Source: Pollutimonas sp963712655 (GTDB lineage Bacteria; Pseudomonadota; Gammaproteobacteria; Burkholderiales; Burkholderiaceae_B). Taken from it: a stretch of 64,000 nt of DNA. The stretch lies in assembly GCA_963712655.1 (NCBI GenBank), contig CAVQIT010000006.1:496001-560000 (forward strand), written 5' to 3'. A program made the position numbers and the translations under genes. Shown one piece after another: positions 36,121 to 45,068 of this stretch (position 1 is the stretch's first letter; each line of letters opens with the position of its first letter). A model generated the notes under the pieces. That model made no database searches and was not told the DNA's origin. It saw only the letters and a list, made by a program, of their open reading frames with translations.

Positions 36121-38235
36121 TCAATATCGAACTTGCACTCCGGCATAGACAGAGCGGCCGTTGCCGGGCTCGAACAGCGCCGATCCCGCGCTGGCCCGGT
36201 CGGTCGTGCTGGCGCTGGCGATATAGCGTTTGTCGCTCAAGTTACGGCCTTCAATGAAGAACGAGTACGGACCACGCTCCCAGCCCGCGCGCAAACCCAG
36301 CAGCGCATAAGACGCCGTTTCCGCGCTGTTGGCGTTATCGACATAATAGGCTTGCGGCGTCCATTCCACATTGGGGCCAATGAAAAAACCGGCGGGATGT
36401 TTGTACAGCACTTCGGCGCGCAAGTAATGGCGCGGCGCGCCCGGTATCTGATTGTTCCCCCACGTGTCGTCATGGTCAAAACGGAAGTCGCTGAACGTAT
36501 AGGCGGCATTGAGCACCAGGCTATCGGTTTGCCGGCCCTGCTCGAACACGCCCTTGAAGAACGTCCAGTTCAAACCCGCCTCCAGGCCTTGATGTATCGT
36601 GCGGTCCAGATTCGCCGTCTTGTCGCAGATATTCCATGGCGAACTCAGGCACTGGAATTCGTTTTTGATCCGCGCGCGGTACACCGATATATCCCATTCA
36701 ACATCGCCGTCCCGGCCGCGTGTGCCGATTTCGACAGTCGTGGCGCGCTGGGGCTCGAGCCTATCCAGATCATTCGCGGTGGAAAAGTTCATGTCGCCGA
36801 AAGTCGGCGGCTCGGCACTGCGCGAAATATTGCCATAGACTTGCCACTGCGCACCGGCTTGCCAAAGCACGCCCACTTTCGGATTGAAAAAATCATAGCT
36901 TTTATTGCCCGAACGGTTGGCGGGCGCGGCACCGTTGAACGTGTCGCGGCGATCGCGTTCCGCATGCAAGTACTGCAGGCCGGCAATCAGGGAAACGCCC
37001 GGCACGATGTCGAAGGCGTTTTCGCCGTACAGCGTAATGTTGTCCGATTTATCCCGGGTCTGCGACAGTTTCTCGCCTTTGTGTCCGCCCACATTATTGT
37101 AGTTTTCAGCGTCCACGGTTCCCGCCGACCAGGTCAGTCCCAGGGTGAACCGGTTGTCGTGCCCGGCCAGGGGCGACGTATTCTCCAAGCGTGTATAAGC
37201 GCCATAATCCACATAATCATTATCCAGATATTGGTAGATCGGATGGCGCAGATGGCTTTGCGCAAGCCAGCCGCCGAATTCATAAGTGGTGTCGCCCGCG
37301 GCGATCACGGTGCGATTGGATAAGCGGCCGCCATCGATATTGCGCTGCCAATCGTTCAGTTTATTGGCGGCGGCGGCCTTGCGCGGGTTGTTCAAGGCTT
37401 GTTCGCGCGTGACCGAGCCGGGTATTTCCTGGCGTATCCGCACACCTGTCACATAGAATCGCGTTTCGGCCGTGCCGGACAGGCGCCAGCCCAGATTGGC
37501 ACTGACACGCTGGGAGTCGCCCGCGCTCTGCTCTCGATAGCCATCCTGGCGCTGCCACGATCCGGTGATGAAGCCGTCCACTTGCCCGTCTTCGAATCCG
37601 AAACTCATTTGCAGCCGCTTCCAGCCGAAGCTGCCGATATCGGCCCGGCCCTGGAAAGCGTCAGCATCGCGGCCGGTGGGTGTGACAAAATTGATCGCGC
37701 CACCCAATGCGCTGGCGCCATAGCGCAGCGCATTGGCGCCTTTGTAGACTTCGGTATAACGATAGGCGGATGGATCTATCCATTGAAAATCGCTGCTGCC
37801 GTCGGCATTGTTCAGCGGCACCCCGTCCTGGTAAAGATTGATGCCGCGCAAGTGATAGTAGCGCGACAGGCCCGATCCGCGTATCGACAAACGGGAATCC
37901 TCGCCCCATTTCGGCTGTACGAATACGCCTGGCGTATAGCCCAGCATATCCTTGATCGTGGCGGCGGGAGTATTGCGCCAGTTTGTATCAGGCACAATTT
38001 CTACGCCGCCGGGGGTCCGCTGAATGGCCTCGCGCGCTTGCCTGATGGATGGCGCGCCAGGCGTGCCCTGCTTCCCCTGGATAACGATAGGCTTCAGCGC
38101 GGCGGGCGCAATCGGCGCCTGCGCCCGGCCGACGCCAGGCCCCAAAGCCGCAAGCGTTGCCGCCGCGCACAGGCCGGCTGAAAGCGTATTTCGGCGCAGC
38201 GCCGCCGGCCGGCTCAATGTATTTGCAATCTTCAT
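36121..38235 (-). CDS. TonB-dependent receptor linked to copper genes
   Basis: A 704-residue outer-membrane receptor with a signal peptide (about 1-38), a plug domain (NWRNTPAATIKDMLGYTPGVFVQPKWG... RLSIRGSGLS... GANALRYGASALGGAINFV) and a 22-strand barrel ending with ...GVQVRY, a terminal aromatic residue. A TonB box candidate is ALKPIVIQGKQG. It overlaps copCD by four bases (ATGA), so it is the last gene of the DUF2946-ycnI-copCD operon. By context it may import copper or a copper chelate; by sequence alone it belongs to the FecA/siderophore class. Confidence 0.88.
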   Translation of the reverse strand: MKIANTLSRPAALRRNTLSAGLCAAATLAALGPGVGRAQAPIAPAALKPIVIQGKQGTPGAPSIRQAREAIQRTPGGVEIVPDTNWRNTPAATIKDMLGYTPGVFVQPKWGEDSRLSIRGSGLSRYYHLRGINLYQDGVPLNNADGSSDFQWIDPSAYRYTEVYKGANALRYGASALGGAINFVTPTGRDADAFQGRADIGSFGWKRLQMSFGFEDGQVDGFITGSWQRQDGYREQSAGDSQRVSANLGWRLSGTAETRFYVTGVRIRQEIPGSVTREQALNNPRKAAAANKLNDWQRNIDGGRLSNRTVIAAGDTTYEFGGWLAQSHLRHPIYQYLDNDYVDYGAYTRLENTSPLAGHDNRFTLGLTWSAGTVDAENYNNVGGHKGEKLSQTRDKSDNITLYGENAFDIVPGVSLIAGLQYLHAERDRRDTFNGAAPANRSGNKSYDFFNPKVGVLWQAGAQWQVYGNISRSAEPPTFGDMNFSTANDLDRLEPQRATTVEIGTRGRDGDVEWDISVYRARIKNEFQCLSSPWNICDKTANLDRTIHQGLEAGLNWTFFKGVFEQGRQTDSLVLNAAYTFSDFRFDHDDTWGNNQIPGAPRHYLRAEVLYKHPAGFFIGPNVEWTPQAYYVDNANSAETASYALLGLRAGWERGPYSFFIEGRNLSDKRYIASASTTDRASAGSALFEPGNGRSVYAGVQVRY

Positions 38236-39902
38236 GGCTTCCCCATTGATAGATGATTTTTATGATTTGATGTCAAGGACGACGCCGGTATCTCCCCTTG
38301 AAGGCGGATCCGGTCGAAGTCGCTTATGAAAATATCGATGCGCAGCGACCATGGGCCGGCGGCAGGCAATCGCAAAGACGGAATTTCCCACTGGCCGGGT
38401 CCAAGCCGCCTGGCCTGGCGCAAGAGCGGCTCAATGCCTGGCCTGGAGCTGGAAAAGGAAACATTGACGTCGCGGGATGGCAATGGCGCCGATTTGGCAT
38501 CGCTAAGCGTCAAGCGCAGGGATCCAGGCCTGTCATGGCCGGAAGGCATGAATATCAGGCGCGCATCGGCGGCGGAACTATGAATCCGCCAGGAAACGGC
38601 TATCGGTTCCCCGCTATGCAAGGCTCGCGGCGGCGGGGTAAAGCGCCATAATGAAAGCACCGCCAGCACGCACAGCATAAGCGCCAGCTCCGCCTTGACG
38701 ATGCGGCTCAATGCAAGCCGCGCGCAAGCTGTGCCGGCAAGCACACCGGCGGTCAGGCGATAGCGATTCCAGCCCGCCAATAAAAAAAGACCCGTGACGA
38801 AAACCAGTTTGCCTAGCAAGACCTGTCCGTAAGCGGTGTTCCATAACGACGCTGCTTTATCGATTTGCAGCAAGGCAAGCATCAGCCCGCTGGCCAGCAA
38901 AACGATCACAATCCAGCGTATTTGCAGGGAAAACCGCCGCAGCATCGGGATCAATTGCGCGTCGTTATCGCGAGCCAGGAAAAACAAAGCAAGCAAAGAA
39001 CCCATCCAGGCGGCGACAGCGATAGTGTGCAAACACACGGCCGGGCGAGCCAGCCACTGCGGCGGCGCGGCGCTGGCATGGCCGCTGGCCGCAAAGGCTA
39101 CGCCCAGCAGTACTGCGCCGATTGCCGCGACCCAGCGGGTCTGCCCTGCGCTCCTGGCCGCCAGGCCAAGGCGTGCCGCGGCCAAAGCCAGCACGGCAAG
39201 CGCCAGCGTAATGGCGTACGTCGTGCCCAGGGCCGCTCGCCAGACGGCGACATCGGCCAAGGCGCTCCACGGAGCGTCCAGCGCATCCAATCCCTGCAGG
39301 GCCAGGCACGCCGGAACACTGGCAAGCCCCAGCCATACTGCCCGCCGCGCATGGCGCAGCGCGCAGCAATGCAGGGCTTGCGGCGCATAGGCAATGAACA
39401 TGGCGCCGCCCACGGCAAAGAACAAGCCCAGGTACAGAGACAGTCTGGCCAGCCAGATTGCCGGCTGGCGCAAAGAAGCCGCGCTGTCCGCGCCGATCGG
39501 CGCAGCGCTGGCCGCACCCAGCGAAAACACAATGGTGCCGCCGACGGGATGGCCGTCGGCCGACGCCACGCGCCAGCTCAAGGCATACGTGCCTGGCAAG
39601 GTTTGCGCCGGCAGATCAACGCGCAAGCCATCCTCGGTCCGCACAATCCGATCCAGGGCAAGGACCACGCCGTCCGGCGATATCAGGTGAATCACGAGCG
39701 GCGACACCGGTTCGTTGAACGTCAGCGCCGCCTGCCTGGGCAAGGCCGACAACACCGCGCCATCGGCCGGCTCGGATAATTCCAGCCCGGCATGCGCATG
39801 GGCAGGCGGGCTTGTGGCGAATAACGCCAGCAGGAATAAAACGAACACAAGGCTGCGCCGGATGCAATAGCGTCCGCCCCGCCCTGGAATATTCAGGAAC
39901 AT
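38232..39902 (-). CDS. CopC-CopD fusion, copper-binding and membrane protein
   Basis: The 556-residue protein begins with a signal peptide and a CopC domain (HAGLELSEPADGAVL, ending near residue 130 with VASADGHPVGGTIVFSLG), whose first residue after cleavage is the copper-binding His. Eight or so membrane helices of a CopD domain follow, with conserved His-rich parts (FAASGHASAAPPQW), and a C-terminal extracytoplasmic domain. This layout is that of YcnJ-like copper importers. It lies between ycnI and the TonB receptor gene in one operon and should move copper between periplasm and cytoplasm. Confidence 0.87.
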   Translation of the reverse strand: MFLNIPGRGGRYCIRRSLVFVLFLLALFATSPPAHAHAGLELSEPADGAVLSALPRQAALTFNEPVSPLVIHLISPDGVVLALDRIVRTEDGLRVDLPAQTLPGTYALSWRVASADGHPVGGTIVFSLGAASAAPIGADSAASLRQPAIWLARLSLYLGLFFAVGGAMFIAYAPQALHCCALRHARRAVWLGLASVPACLALQGLDALDAPWSALADVAVWRAALGTTYAITLALAVLALAAARLGLAARSAGQTRWVAAIGAVLLGVAFAASGHASAAPPQWLARPAVCLHTIAVAAWMGSLLALFFLARDNDAQLIPMLRRFSLQIRWIVIVLLASGLMLALLQIDKAASLWNTAYGQVLLGKLVFVTGLFLLAGWNRYRLTAGVLAGTACARLALSRIVKAELALMLCVLAVLSLWRFTPPPRALHSGEPIAVSWRIHSSAADARLIFMPSGHDRPGSLRLTLSDAKSAPLPSRDVNVSFSSSRPGIEPLLRQARRLGPGQWEIPSLRLPAAGPWSLRIDIFISDFDRIRLQGEIPASSLTSNHKNHLSMGKP

Positions 39903-39960
39903 ACGAATCTCCCGAGCACCCGGCCGCCCAATGAACGGCCGCGCATCTCGACGGAATGAA

Positions 39961-40473
39961 TCAGGGTTTGGGCAGCAATTTCAGGCTGGGCGCGGGCGCA
40001 TCCGCGCCGCCTGAGGCAGGCGTATCGATCCAGCGCGCAACGCCCTTCTCGCATTCCTGCACTACCGGAAAATACAAGGTCTGGCCGGCTTGCAATGTGG
40101 GCGCCAGGTAGGCGTGAAACACGAACTCATCGAAATTGTCGTCCGGCAGCTTGCCGCTCCAGACAATTTCTTGCACGCCCGAGGCGGACGCGGCGCCGTG
40201 CAAGGTATAAGACCGGGCATAGTCGCCCTTGATGGTTTGCAGTGCCCACCCCGCCTTGGGCTGGGGCTTGACGGCAATCACGCCCTCGGGGATGCGTACT
40301 CGCAGCTTGACGGTGGGCGATCCGGCGCAGCCATGCGGCACGGCCAGGACGGCTTTGTAATAACCGCCCACTGCGGCCTGGCGTGTCTCCAGGGTAACGT
40401 GGGCACTGACGGGAGCGGCGGACAGGCCGGCGAAAGCGGCAGCCAAGGCTGCGCGGACTAAAAAGGAACTCAT
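39961..40473 (-). CDS. YcnI-family (DUF1775) periplasmic copper-binding protein
   Basis: The 170-residue protein has a signal peptide ending in SAAPVSA, and the mature part starts HVTLETRQAAVGGYYKAVLAVPHGC. The N-terminal His and the later W of VKPQPKAGWALQ are the residues used for copper binding in YcnI. The fold is an immunoglobulin-like DUF1775. Adjacent to the CopCD fusion, as in Bacillus ycnKJI and many proteobacteria. Confidence 0.88.
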   Translation of the reverse strand: MSSFLVRAALAAAFAGLSAAPVSAHVTLETRQAAVGGYYKAVLAVPHGCAGSPTVKLRVRIPEGVIAVKPQPKAGWALQTIKGDYARSYTLHGAASASGVQEIVWSGKLPDDNFDEFVFHAYLAPTLQAGQTLYFPVVQECEKGVARWIDTPASGGADAPAPSLKLLPKP

Positions 40474-40537
40474 GAAAAAACCTCGGTGAATGTCGTCGAA
40501 AGCGGCGCGCAGACAATGCGCACAGGCGAAGCTACGA

Positions 40538-40960
40538 TTAGCCGAGGTTGGAAGGAGGCGCCCGGGAACCCAGCGGCGGGCCCTGGGCCGGCAGCGCAGG
40601 CAAGGCCCGATTCAAGGTAAAGGGTATGGACAATACGGCGAGCGCGGCAACCGGAATGACGGCGCCCACGACCGGCGGCATAGCGAATGCCTGCTGGGCA
40701 AGAATACCGAATGGACATTCGGAGGCAACGCTATCCGGGTGCCCTGCCTTGCCATCGTCATCGTTCAAATTTATTGACGAGACTGACAGCCCGCTGCCGG
40801 CAATACAGAACGTGATTTCAACCCTGCCGTCGCGCAAGGCATTCGCATCCGGCATATAGCCGGCCGGAATCAAGGCCCGCACAGCCATTGCGATAGCCAG
40901 CAGGCACATCAAGATATGCCTGCCAATATCGGGGTTGCGGAAAAAACCGGAATGCGTCAT
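40538..40960 (-). CDS. DUF2946-family small secreted or membrane protein
   Basis: A 140-residue protein with one hydrophobic N-terminal segment, then RALIPAGYMPDANALRDGRVEITFCIAGSG, a Cys at ECPFGILAQQAFAMP, and a second membrane-like segment (VVGAVIPVAALAVLSIPF). This is the DUF2946 pattern. Such genes occur upstream of TonB receptors and copper genes; the function is not known. First gene of the copper-type operon, about 64 bases before ycnI. Confidence 0.78.
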   Translation of the reverse strand: MTHSGFFRNPDIGRHILMCLLAIAMAVRALIPAGYMPDANALRDGRVEITFCIAGSGLSVSSINLNDDDGKAGHPDSVASECPFGILAQQAFAMPPVVGAVIPVAALAVLSIPFTLNRALPALPAQGPPLGSRAPPSNLG

Positions 40961-41020
40961 GCCGCGGATTATAGCGAAATAAGATACAGCTTTTTCAAGA
41001 TCGGTCTCTTGGACTTCTTC

Positions 41021-42073
41021 TTATTTCTTTTCTTCGAGTATCCATTCACGCCAGATCGCCACCAGCAATGCCATGAGCACGGGCCCAATGAACAGGCCTA
41101 CAAGACCCATGGTCTTGACGCCACCTATCAGCCCAAAGAAGGTAGGTAGAAAAGGCAGCTTCACCGGCCCGCCAACCAGGCGCGGCCGCAATGTCTTATC
41201 GACGATGAAGAGTTCGACAGTGCCCCACAGAAACAGGCCCAGGCCCGCCATGGCGTGTCCCGATCCGACCAGGTAAAGAGATATCAGCGAAAACGACAGC
41301 GGCGCGCCGCCGGGAACCAAGGCCAGGAAACCAGTTACCACGCCCAGCAACACCGGCGACGGCACGCCCGCGACCCAATAAGCGATGCCCAGCACCACGC
41401 CCTCGCCCAGCGCGATCAGGCCCATGCCGGTGACGGTGGAGTTGATAGTGGCCGGAACAACCCGTGAAAACCGTTGCCAGCGAGTGGGCAAGATGCGTTC
41501 GCCGACAATATCCAGTTGGCCAAGGATACGGATGCCGTCCTTGTACACAAAGAACAATGTGATGAGCATGAATATCACGGTCAACAGCAGGCGGAATATG
41601 TCCCCTGTCGCTGTCAGCAACATGCGATAGATATTGCCCAGATGCTCGCCGCTGATCGCCTGCACCACATCTCCCAGCGCATGCGGCTCGCCCAGATAGG
41701 TCGTCCAGTATTCGGCCAGCTTGCCGCCGACCAGCGGCAACGCCAATATCCAGGCAGGCGTGGGCATGCCGTCGCGGTTGGCCGCCAGAGCCCAGGCGCT
41801 GAAGCTGCTGGCTTCCCGGATGGCGTAAGTCAAGGCCAGGGACAACGGAACGATCAGCACGAGAATGACGACAATCAGCGCCAGCGTAGCCGCCAGCGCG
41901 GTATGCCCGTTGCAGCGCCGCATCAGCCGCCGATAAAGCGGCCAACTGGCCAGGCCGATGATCACGGCCGCCAGCACCGGCACCAGGAAGCCGCTAAGAA
42001 AGTACAACCCCGCCAATACAACCAGCACGAGCAGCCAGCGGGCAATCAGGAAAGCGGGCAGGACAGGTTGCAT
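41021..42073 (-). CDS. AI-2E-family (PerM/YdiK) transporter
   Basis: A 350-residue membrane protein with about eight helices in the family arrangement: LVPVLAAVIIGLASWPLYRRL, long periplasmic loop (about 100-160), and the C-terminal part with GVVTGFLALVPGGAP, DKTLRPRLVGG and FGLIGGVKTMGLVGLFIGPV. Some relatives export autoinducer-2 or act as Na+/H+ exchangers, but most members are untested. It stands alone, opposite the rubredoxin operon. Confidence 0.9.
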   Translation of the reverse strand: MQPVLPAFLIARWLLVLVVLAGLYFLSGFLVPVLAAVIIGLASWPLYRRLMRRCNGHTALAATLALIVVILVLIVPLSLALTYAIREASSFSAWALAANRDGMPTPAWILALPLVGGKLAEYWTTYLGEPHALGDVVQAISGEHLGNIYRMLLTATGDIFRLLLTVIFMLITLFFVYKDGIRILGQLDIVGERILPTRWQRFSRVVPATINSTVTGMGLIALGEGVVLGIAYWVAGVPSPVLLGVVTGFLALVPGGAPLSFSLISLYLVGSGHAMAGLGLFLWGTVELFIVDKTLRPRLVGGPVKLPFLPTFFGLIGGVKTMGLVGLFIGPVLMALLVAIWREWILEEKK

Positions 42074-42306
42074 AGTGAGGTGATGTGGTGGCGGTTTTCG
42101 GGTTCAGGTAGCGCACATCCACAGCCTGAACGGGCGCGCAAGGTTCCGACGATATCATGGAATGCCGCTTGAACGGGAATACAAGCACCGCCGGCAAAAT
42201 ATTCTTATAACCGAAATGAATAACTAAATACCCTCATAGTCGTTCTGTATTTATAAACCCATTGGTAGACTGATAGTCAATTCCAACCAAACCAAAAGTT
42301 ATAACG

Positions 42307-42849
42307 ATGAGCCGTCTTACTATACAAACCGCAGATACAGCTCCCGCCGAAGCAAAAGAACGCTTGCTTGCCGCGCAGAAAAACAATGGCTTCCTGCCCA
42401 ATCTGATCGGCGTGCTGGCCAATGCCCCGACCGCGCTCGAAACCTATCAGGTTGTCGGCGCCATCAATGCCCGCGGCAGTTTGTCGGCCGTCGAGCGCGA
42501 GGTCGTTCAAATTACCGCCGCCACGCTCAACGGCTGCGGGTTTTGCGTAGCAGGCCATACCGCCCTTGCCCGCAAAAAGCTGGCCATGCCCGAACAAGCC
42601 ATCGAAGCCTTGCGCACGACGCAAGCGCTGGATGACCCCAAACTGAACGCGCTTGCCCAGTTCACGCTTGCTGTCATGGCCCAGAAAGGCCAAGTCTCCG
42701 ACGAGGAGCTCAACGATTTCCTGGCGGCGGGCTATTCGCAAGCCAATGCGCTGGACGTCGTGCTTGGGGTTAGCCTGGCCACCTTGTGCAACTACGCCAA
42801 TAACCTGGCCAAAACGCCCATCAACCCGGAATTGCAAGCATTCGCCTGA
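42307..42849 (+). CDS. AhpD-like carboxymuconolactone decarboxylase family protein
   Basis: A 180-residue protein with LNGCGFCVAGHTALARKKL, where CxxCxxxH is the peroxidase-type redox pair plus proton donor, and LGVSLATLCNYANNLA at the C-terminus. It resembles YciW/uncharacterised-peroxidase-type AhpD proteins. It opens a six-gene operon with the flavoprotein, the rubredoxin and an ABC importer; 45 bases separate it from the next gene. A role in disposing of a peroxide or reactive by-product of that oxidase is an inference. Confidence 0.85.
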   Translation: MSRLTIQTADTAPAEAKERLLAAQKNNGFLPNLIGVLANAPTALETYQVVGAINARGSLSAVEREVVQITAATLNGCGFCVAGHTALARKKLAMPEQAIEALRTTQALDDPKLNALAQFTLAVMAQKGQVSDEELNDFLAAGYSQANALDVVLGVSLATLCNYANNLAKTPINPELQAFA

Positions 42850-42894
42850 TTCGCCCATAAAGCAGTTCATCATCTATACAGCAAGGAATTCCCC

Positions 42895-44019
42895 GTGAGT
42901 CACTCCGCCCTAGGGACAGCTCTGAGCGCAAGCATCGCCGCGCAAGTCAAAGCCGAACTCGCCCCCTTGACCAGCGCTATCGATCAACAGGGTGTTTATC
43001 CTGCCGACTATCTGCGCAGCCTTGGCGCCTTGGGAGGTTTCGGCGCGGGCATACCGCAAGAACACGGCGGATTGGGGCTGAGCCTGGCCGCGCAGATTGA
43101 AATCACGGCCCTGGTGGGCCGCGAATGCGGTTCCACCGCCTTTCTTGTCTGGTGCCAATCCAGTTGCGCCCACTACCTGCTGCACTCGCCCAATCAGGCT
43201 GTTCGAACCCGCTATCTGCAAGCGGTGGCTCAAGGCACATTATTTTCCGGAACCGGCATGTCCAATGCAGTCAAGCATTTGGCCGGCATCGAAAAAATAC
43301 ACCTGACGGCTCAGCGCGACGGCAACGACTATATCGTGAATGGCTCGCTGCCCTGGGTATCGAATGTCGGCCCGGAGCATCTGGCCATCGTGGCCGCATC
43401 AGTCGAAAACGAAGGCTATGCCATGTTCGCCATAGGCGGCAGCGCCCAGGGGCTGAGCCTGCATGACTGCCCGGAATTTTCGGGCCTTGAAGGAACGCAG
43501 ACGCTCAATCTGCGGTTCAAGGACGCAAGAATCCCCGCTGATGACGTGCTGGCTCATCCACCTCAGTTCAAAAACTATATGGCGCGCATCAAGCCGGGCT
43601 TTGTCCTGGGTCAGACCGGCATGGGCTTCGGCGTGACAGAAGGCTGTCTGAAGACGATACGCGAAAGCAATGCCAGCACGCCCGCCGTCAACGCATACCT
43701 GGACGATCAGGGCGAGGATCTGGCCGCGGAACTTGAAACCTTGAAAATCCAGACCGCGGATGTGGCGCGGCAAGCCCAGGATCACAACGCATCCATGCTG
43801 GACGTGCTCAAGCTGCGCGCGCGCACCTCCGAACTCACACTCAAGGCGGCGAACTCCGCTGTCCTGCATGCGGGCGCCAAAGGCTATCTGATGCGCCACC
43901 CGGCCCAGCGCCGCTTGCGCGAAGCCGTATTTGTCGCAATCGTCACGCCCGCGCTAAAACATCTGCGCAAAGAAATCCATGCGATCGAACACGCCGACCA
44001 CCAAGCCGAGGCCGCGTAG
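42895..44019 (+). CDS. Acyl-CoA-dehydrogenase-like flavoprotein (SfnB/monooxygenase type)
   Basis: A 374-residue protein with an N-terminal helical domain, the middle FAD/FMN beta domain (GTLFSGTGMSNAVKHLAG, VNGSLPWVSN) and a C-terminal four-helix domain (GMGFGVTEGCLKT... RRLREAVFVAIVTPALK). No clear catalytic base of the acyl-CoA oxidation class stands out. It begins with GTG at 42895 with AAGGAAT ahead. The rubredoxin gene overlaps its stop by one base, so a flavin-rubredoxin pair is very likely. Relatives in sulfur-scavenging clusters (SfnB, SfnC, DszC) are FMNH2-dependent monooxygenases, but that role is not proved here. Confidence 0.85.
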   Translation: MSHSALGTALSASIAAQVKAELAPLTSAIDQQGVYPADYLRSLGALGGFGAGIPQEHGGLGLSLAAQIEITALVGRECGSTAFLVWCQSSCAHYLLHSPNQAVRTRYLQAVAQGTLFSGTGMSNAVKHLAGIEKIHLTAQRDGNDYIVNGSLPWVSNVGPEHLAIVAASVENEGYAMFAIGGSAQGLSLHDCPEFSGLEGTQTLNLRFKDARIPADDVLAHPPQFKNYMARIKPGFVLGQTGMGFGVTEGCLKTIRESNASTPAVNAYLDDQGEDLAAELETLKIQTADVARQAQDHNASMLDVLKLRARTSELTLKAANSAVLHAGAKGYLMRHPAQRRLREAVFVAIVTPALKHLRKEIHAIEHADHQAEAA

Positions 44020-44183
44020 TGAAGCAATGGATGTGCGGCCCCTGCGGCCTGGTTTACGACGAAGCCTTGGGCATGCCCGAAGAGGGTATCGCCCCGGGCA
44101 CCCGCTTTGAAGATATCCCCGACGACTGGGCTTGCCCGGACTGCGGCGTGACCAAAGCCGATTTCTTTCTTATTCCGGATTAA
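44019..44183 (+). CDS. Rubredoxin
   Basis: The 54-residue product has both rubredoxin iron knuckles, MCGPCGLVYDEALGMPEEG and DDWACPDCGVTKADF, with four Cys for one Fe(SCys)4 centre, and the usual PGTRFEDIPDDW middle. Start GTG at 44019 overlaps the TAG of the flavoprotein gene (TAGTG); the gene is shorter than most annotation cut-offs. It should shuttle single electrons to or from the flavoprotein in the cytoplasm. It is followed 9 bases later by the ABC ATPase. Confidence 0.93.
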   Translation: MKQWMCGPCGLVYDEALGMPEEGIAPGTRFEDIPDDWACPDCGVTKADFFLIPD

Positions 44184-44192
44184 GGCCACCCC

Positions 44193-45014
44193 ATGAAGAC
44201 CCCAATGGCGTCGGATAGGCCGATTGTCCTGAACGCCCAAGCGATTCAACTCAGCTACAAGCGTCCCAAGCAAGAACCCAATACGGTTCTGCGGAATTTT
44301 TCCCTGCGCCTGGCGGCCGGCGAAGTCGTCGCCATTCTGGGGCCAAGCGGCGTCGGCAAGTCATCGCTGTTGCGCGTGCTTGCCGGTCTGCAGGCTCCCG
44401 ACAAAGGAACCGTGCACGTCAACGGCGAAGCGCTGCACGGGCCGCACCCCCGCCTGGGCTTTGTCTTTCAAGACCCAAGCCTGCTGCCGTGGCTCACGCT
44501 CGAAGAAAACGTAGGCTTCGGCCTGGACTTCAAGCACCAGCCGGCCATCGGCAAAGCGGAAAAAAAATCCCGGGTGCACGCCGCCATTGCCGAAGTCGAT
44601 CTGCTGAACGCGAAAGAGCGCTATCCCGCCGAGCTATCGGGCGGCATGGCGCAACGCACGGCCTTGGCGCGCAGCCTGGCGCGCCAACCGGAAATACTCT
44701 TGCTGGATGAACCGTTCAGCGCCCTGGATGAAATCACGCGCGGCGAAATGCAAACGCTGTTGCAGCAAATCACGGCCAGGCATTTGGCCTCGGCCATTCT
44801 GGTCACCCACGACATCGACGAAGCCCTGATCCTGGCCGATCGCATACTGCTTATCGGAGAATATCCGGGGCGCCTGATAGGCGAGTGGCACATCAGCCAA
44901 GCCCATCCGCGCGACGCGGTAGCGCCGCAACTGACCGCCATCCGCGTGGAAATCATGCAATCGCTGCGCCAGGCGCGCCAAGCCCCGGGCCGCGTCGGCC
45001 AGCTTGATTCGTGA
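44193..45014 (+). CDS. ABC importer ATPase, nitrate/sulfonate/taurine (NitT/TauT) type
   Basis: A 273-residue ATPase with Walker A ILGPSGVGKSSLLRVLAG, Q-loop FQDPSLLPWL, signature LSGGMAQRTALARSL, Walker B LLLDEPFSALDE and switch VTHDIDEAL. It matches SsuB/TauB/NrtD. It couples ATP hydrolysis to import through the permease encoded two genes later. Starts at ATG 44193 just after the rubredoxin stop. Confidence 0.92.
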   Translation: MKTPMASDRPIVLNAQAIQLSYKRPKQEPNTVLRNFSLRLAAGEVVAILGPSGVGKSSLLRVLAGLQAPDKGTVHVNGEALHGPHPRLGFVFQDPSLLPWLTLEENVGFGLDFKHQPAIGKAEKKSRVHAAIAEVDLLNAKERYPAELSGGMAQRTALARSLARQPEILLLDEPFSALDEITRGEMQTLLQQITARHLASAILVTHDIDEALILADRILLIGEYPGRLIGEWHISQAHPRDAVAPQLTAIRVEIMQSLRQARQAPGRVGQLDS

Positions 45015-45068
45015 TAGCAGCTGTTTAAAAAAACCCTTGTTCGCCAGACTTACTACGCAAAGAATCCC

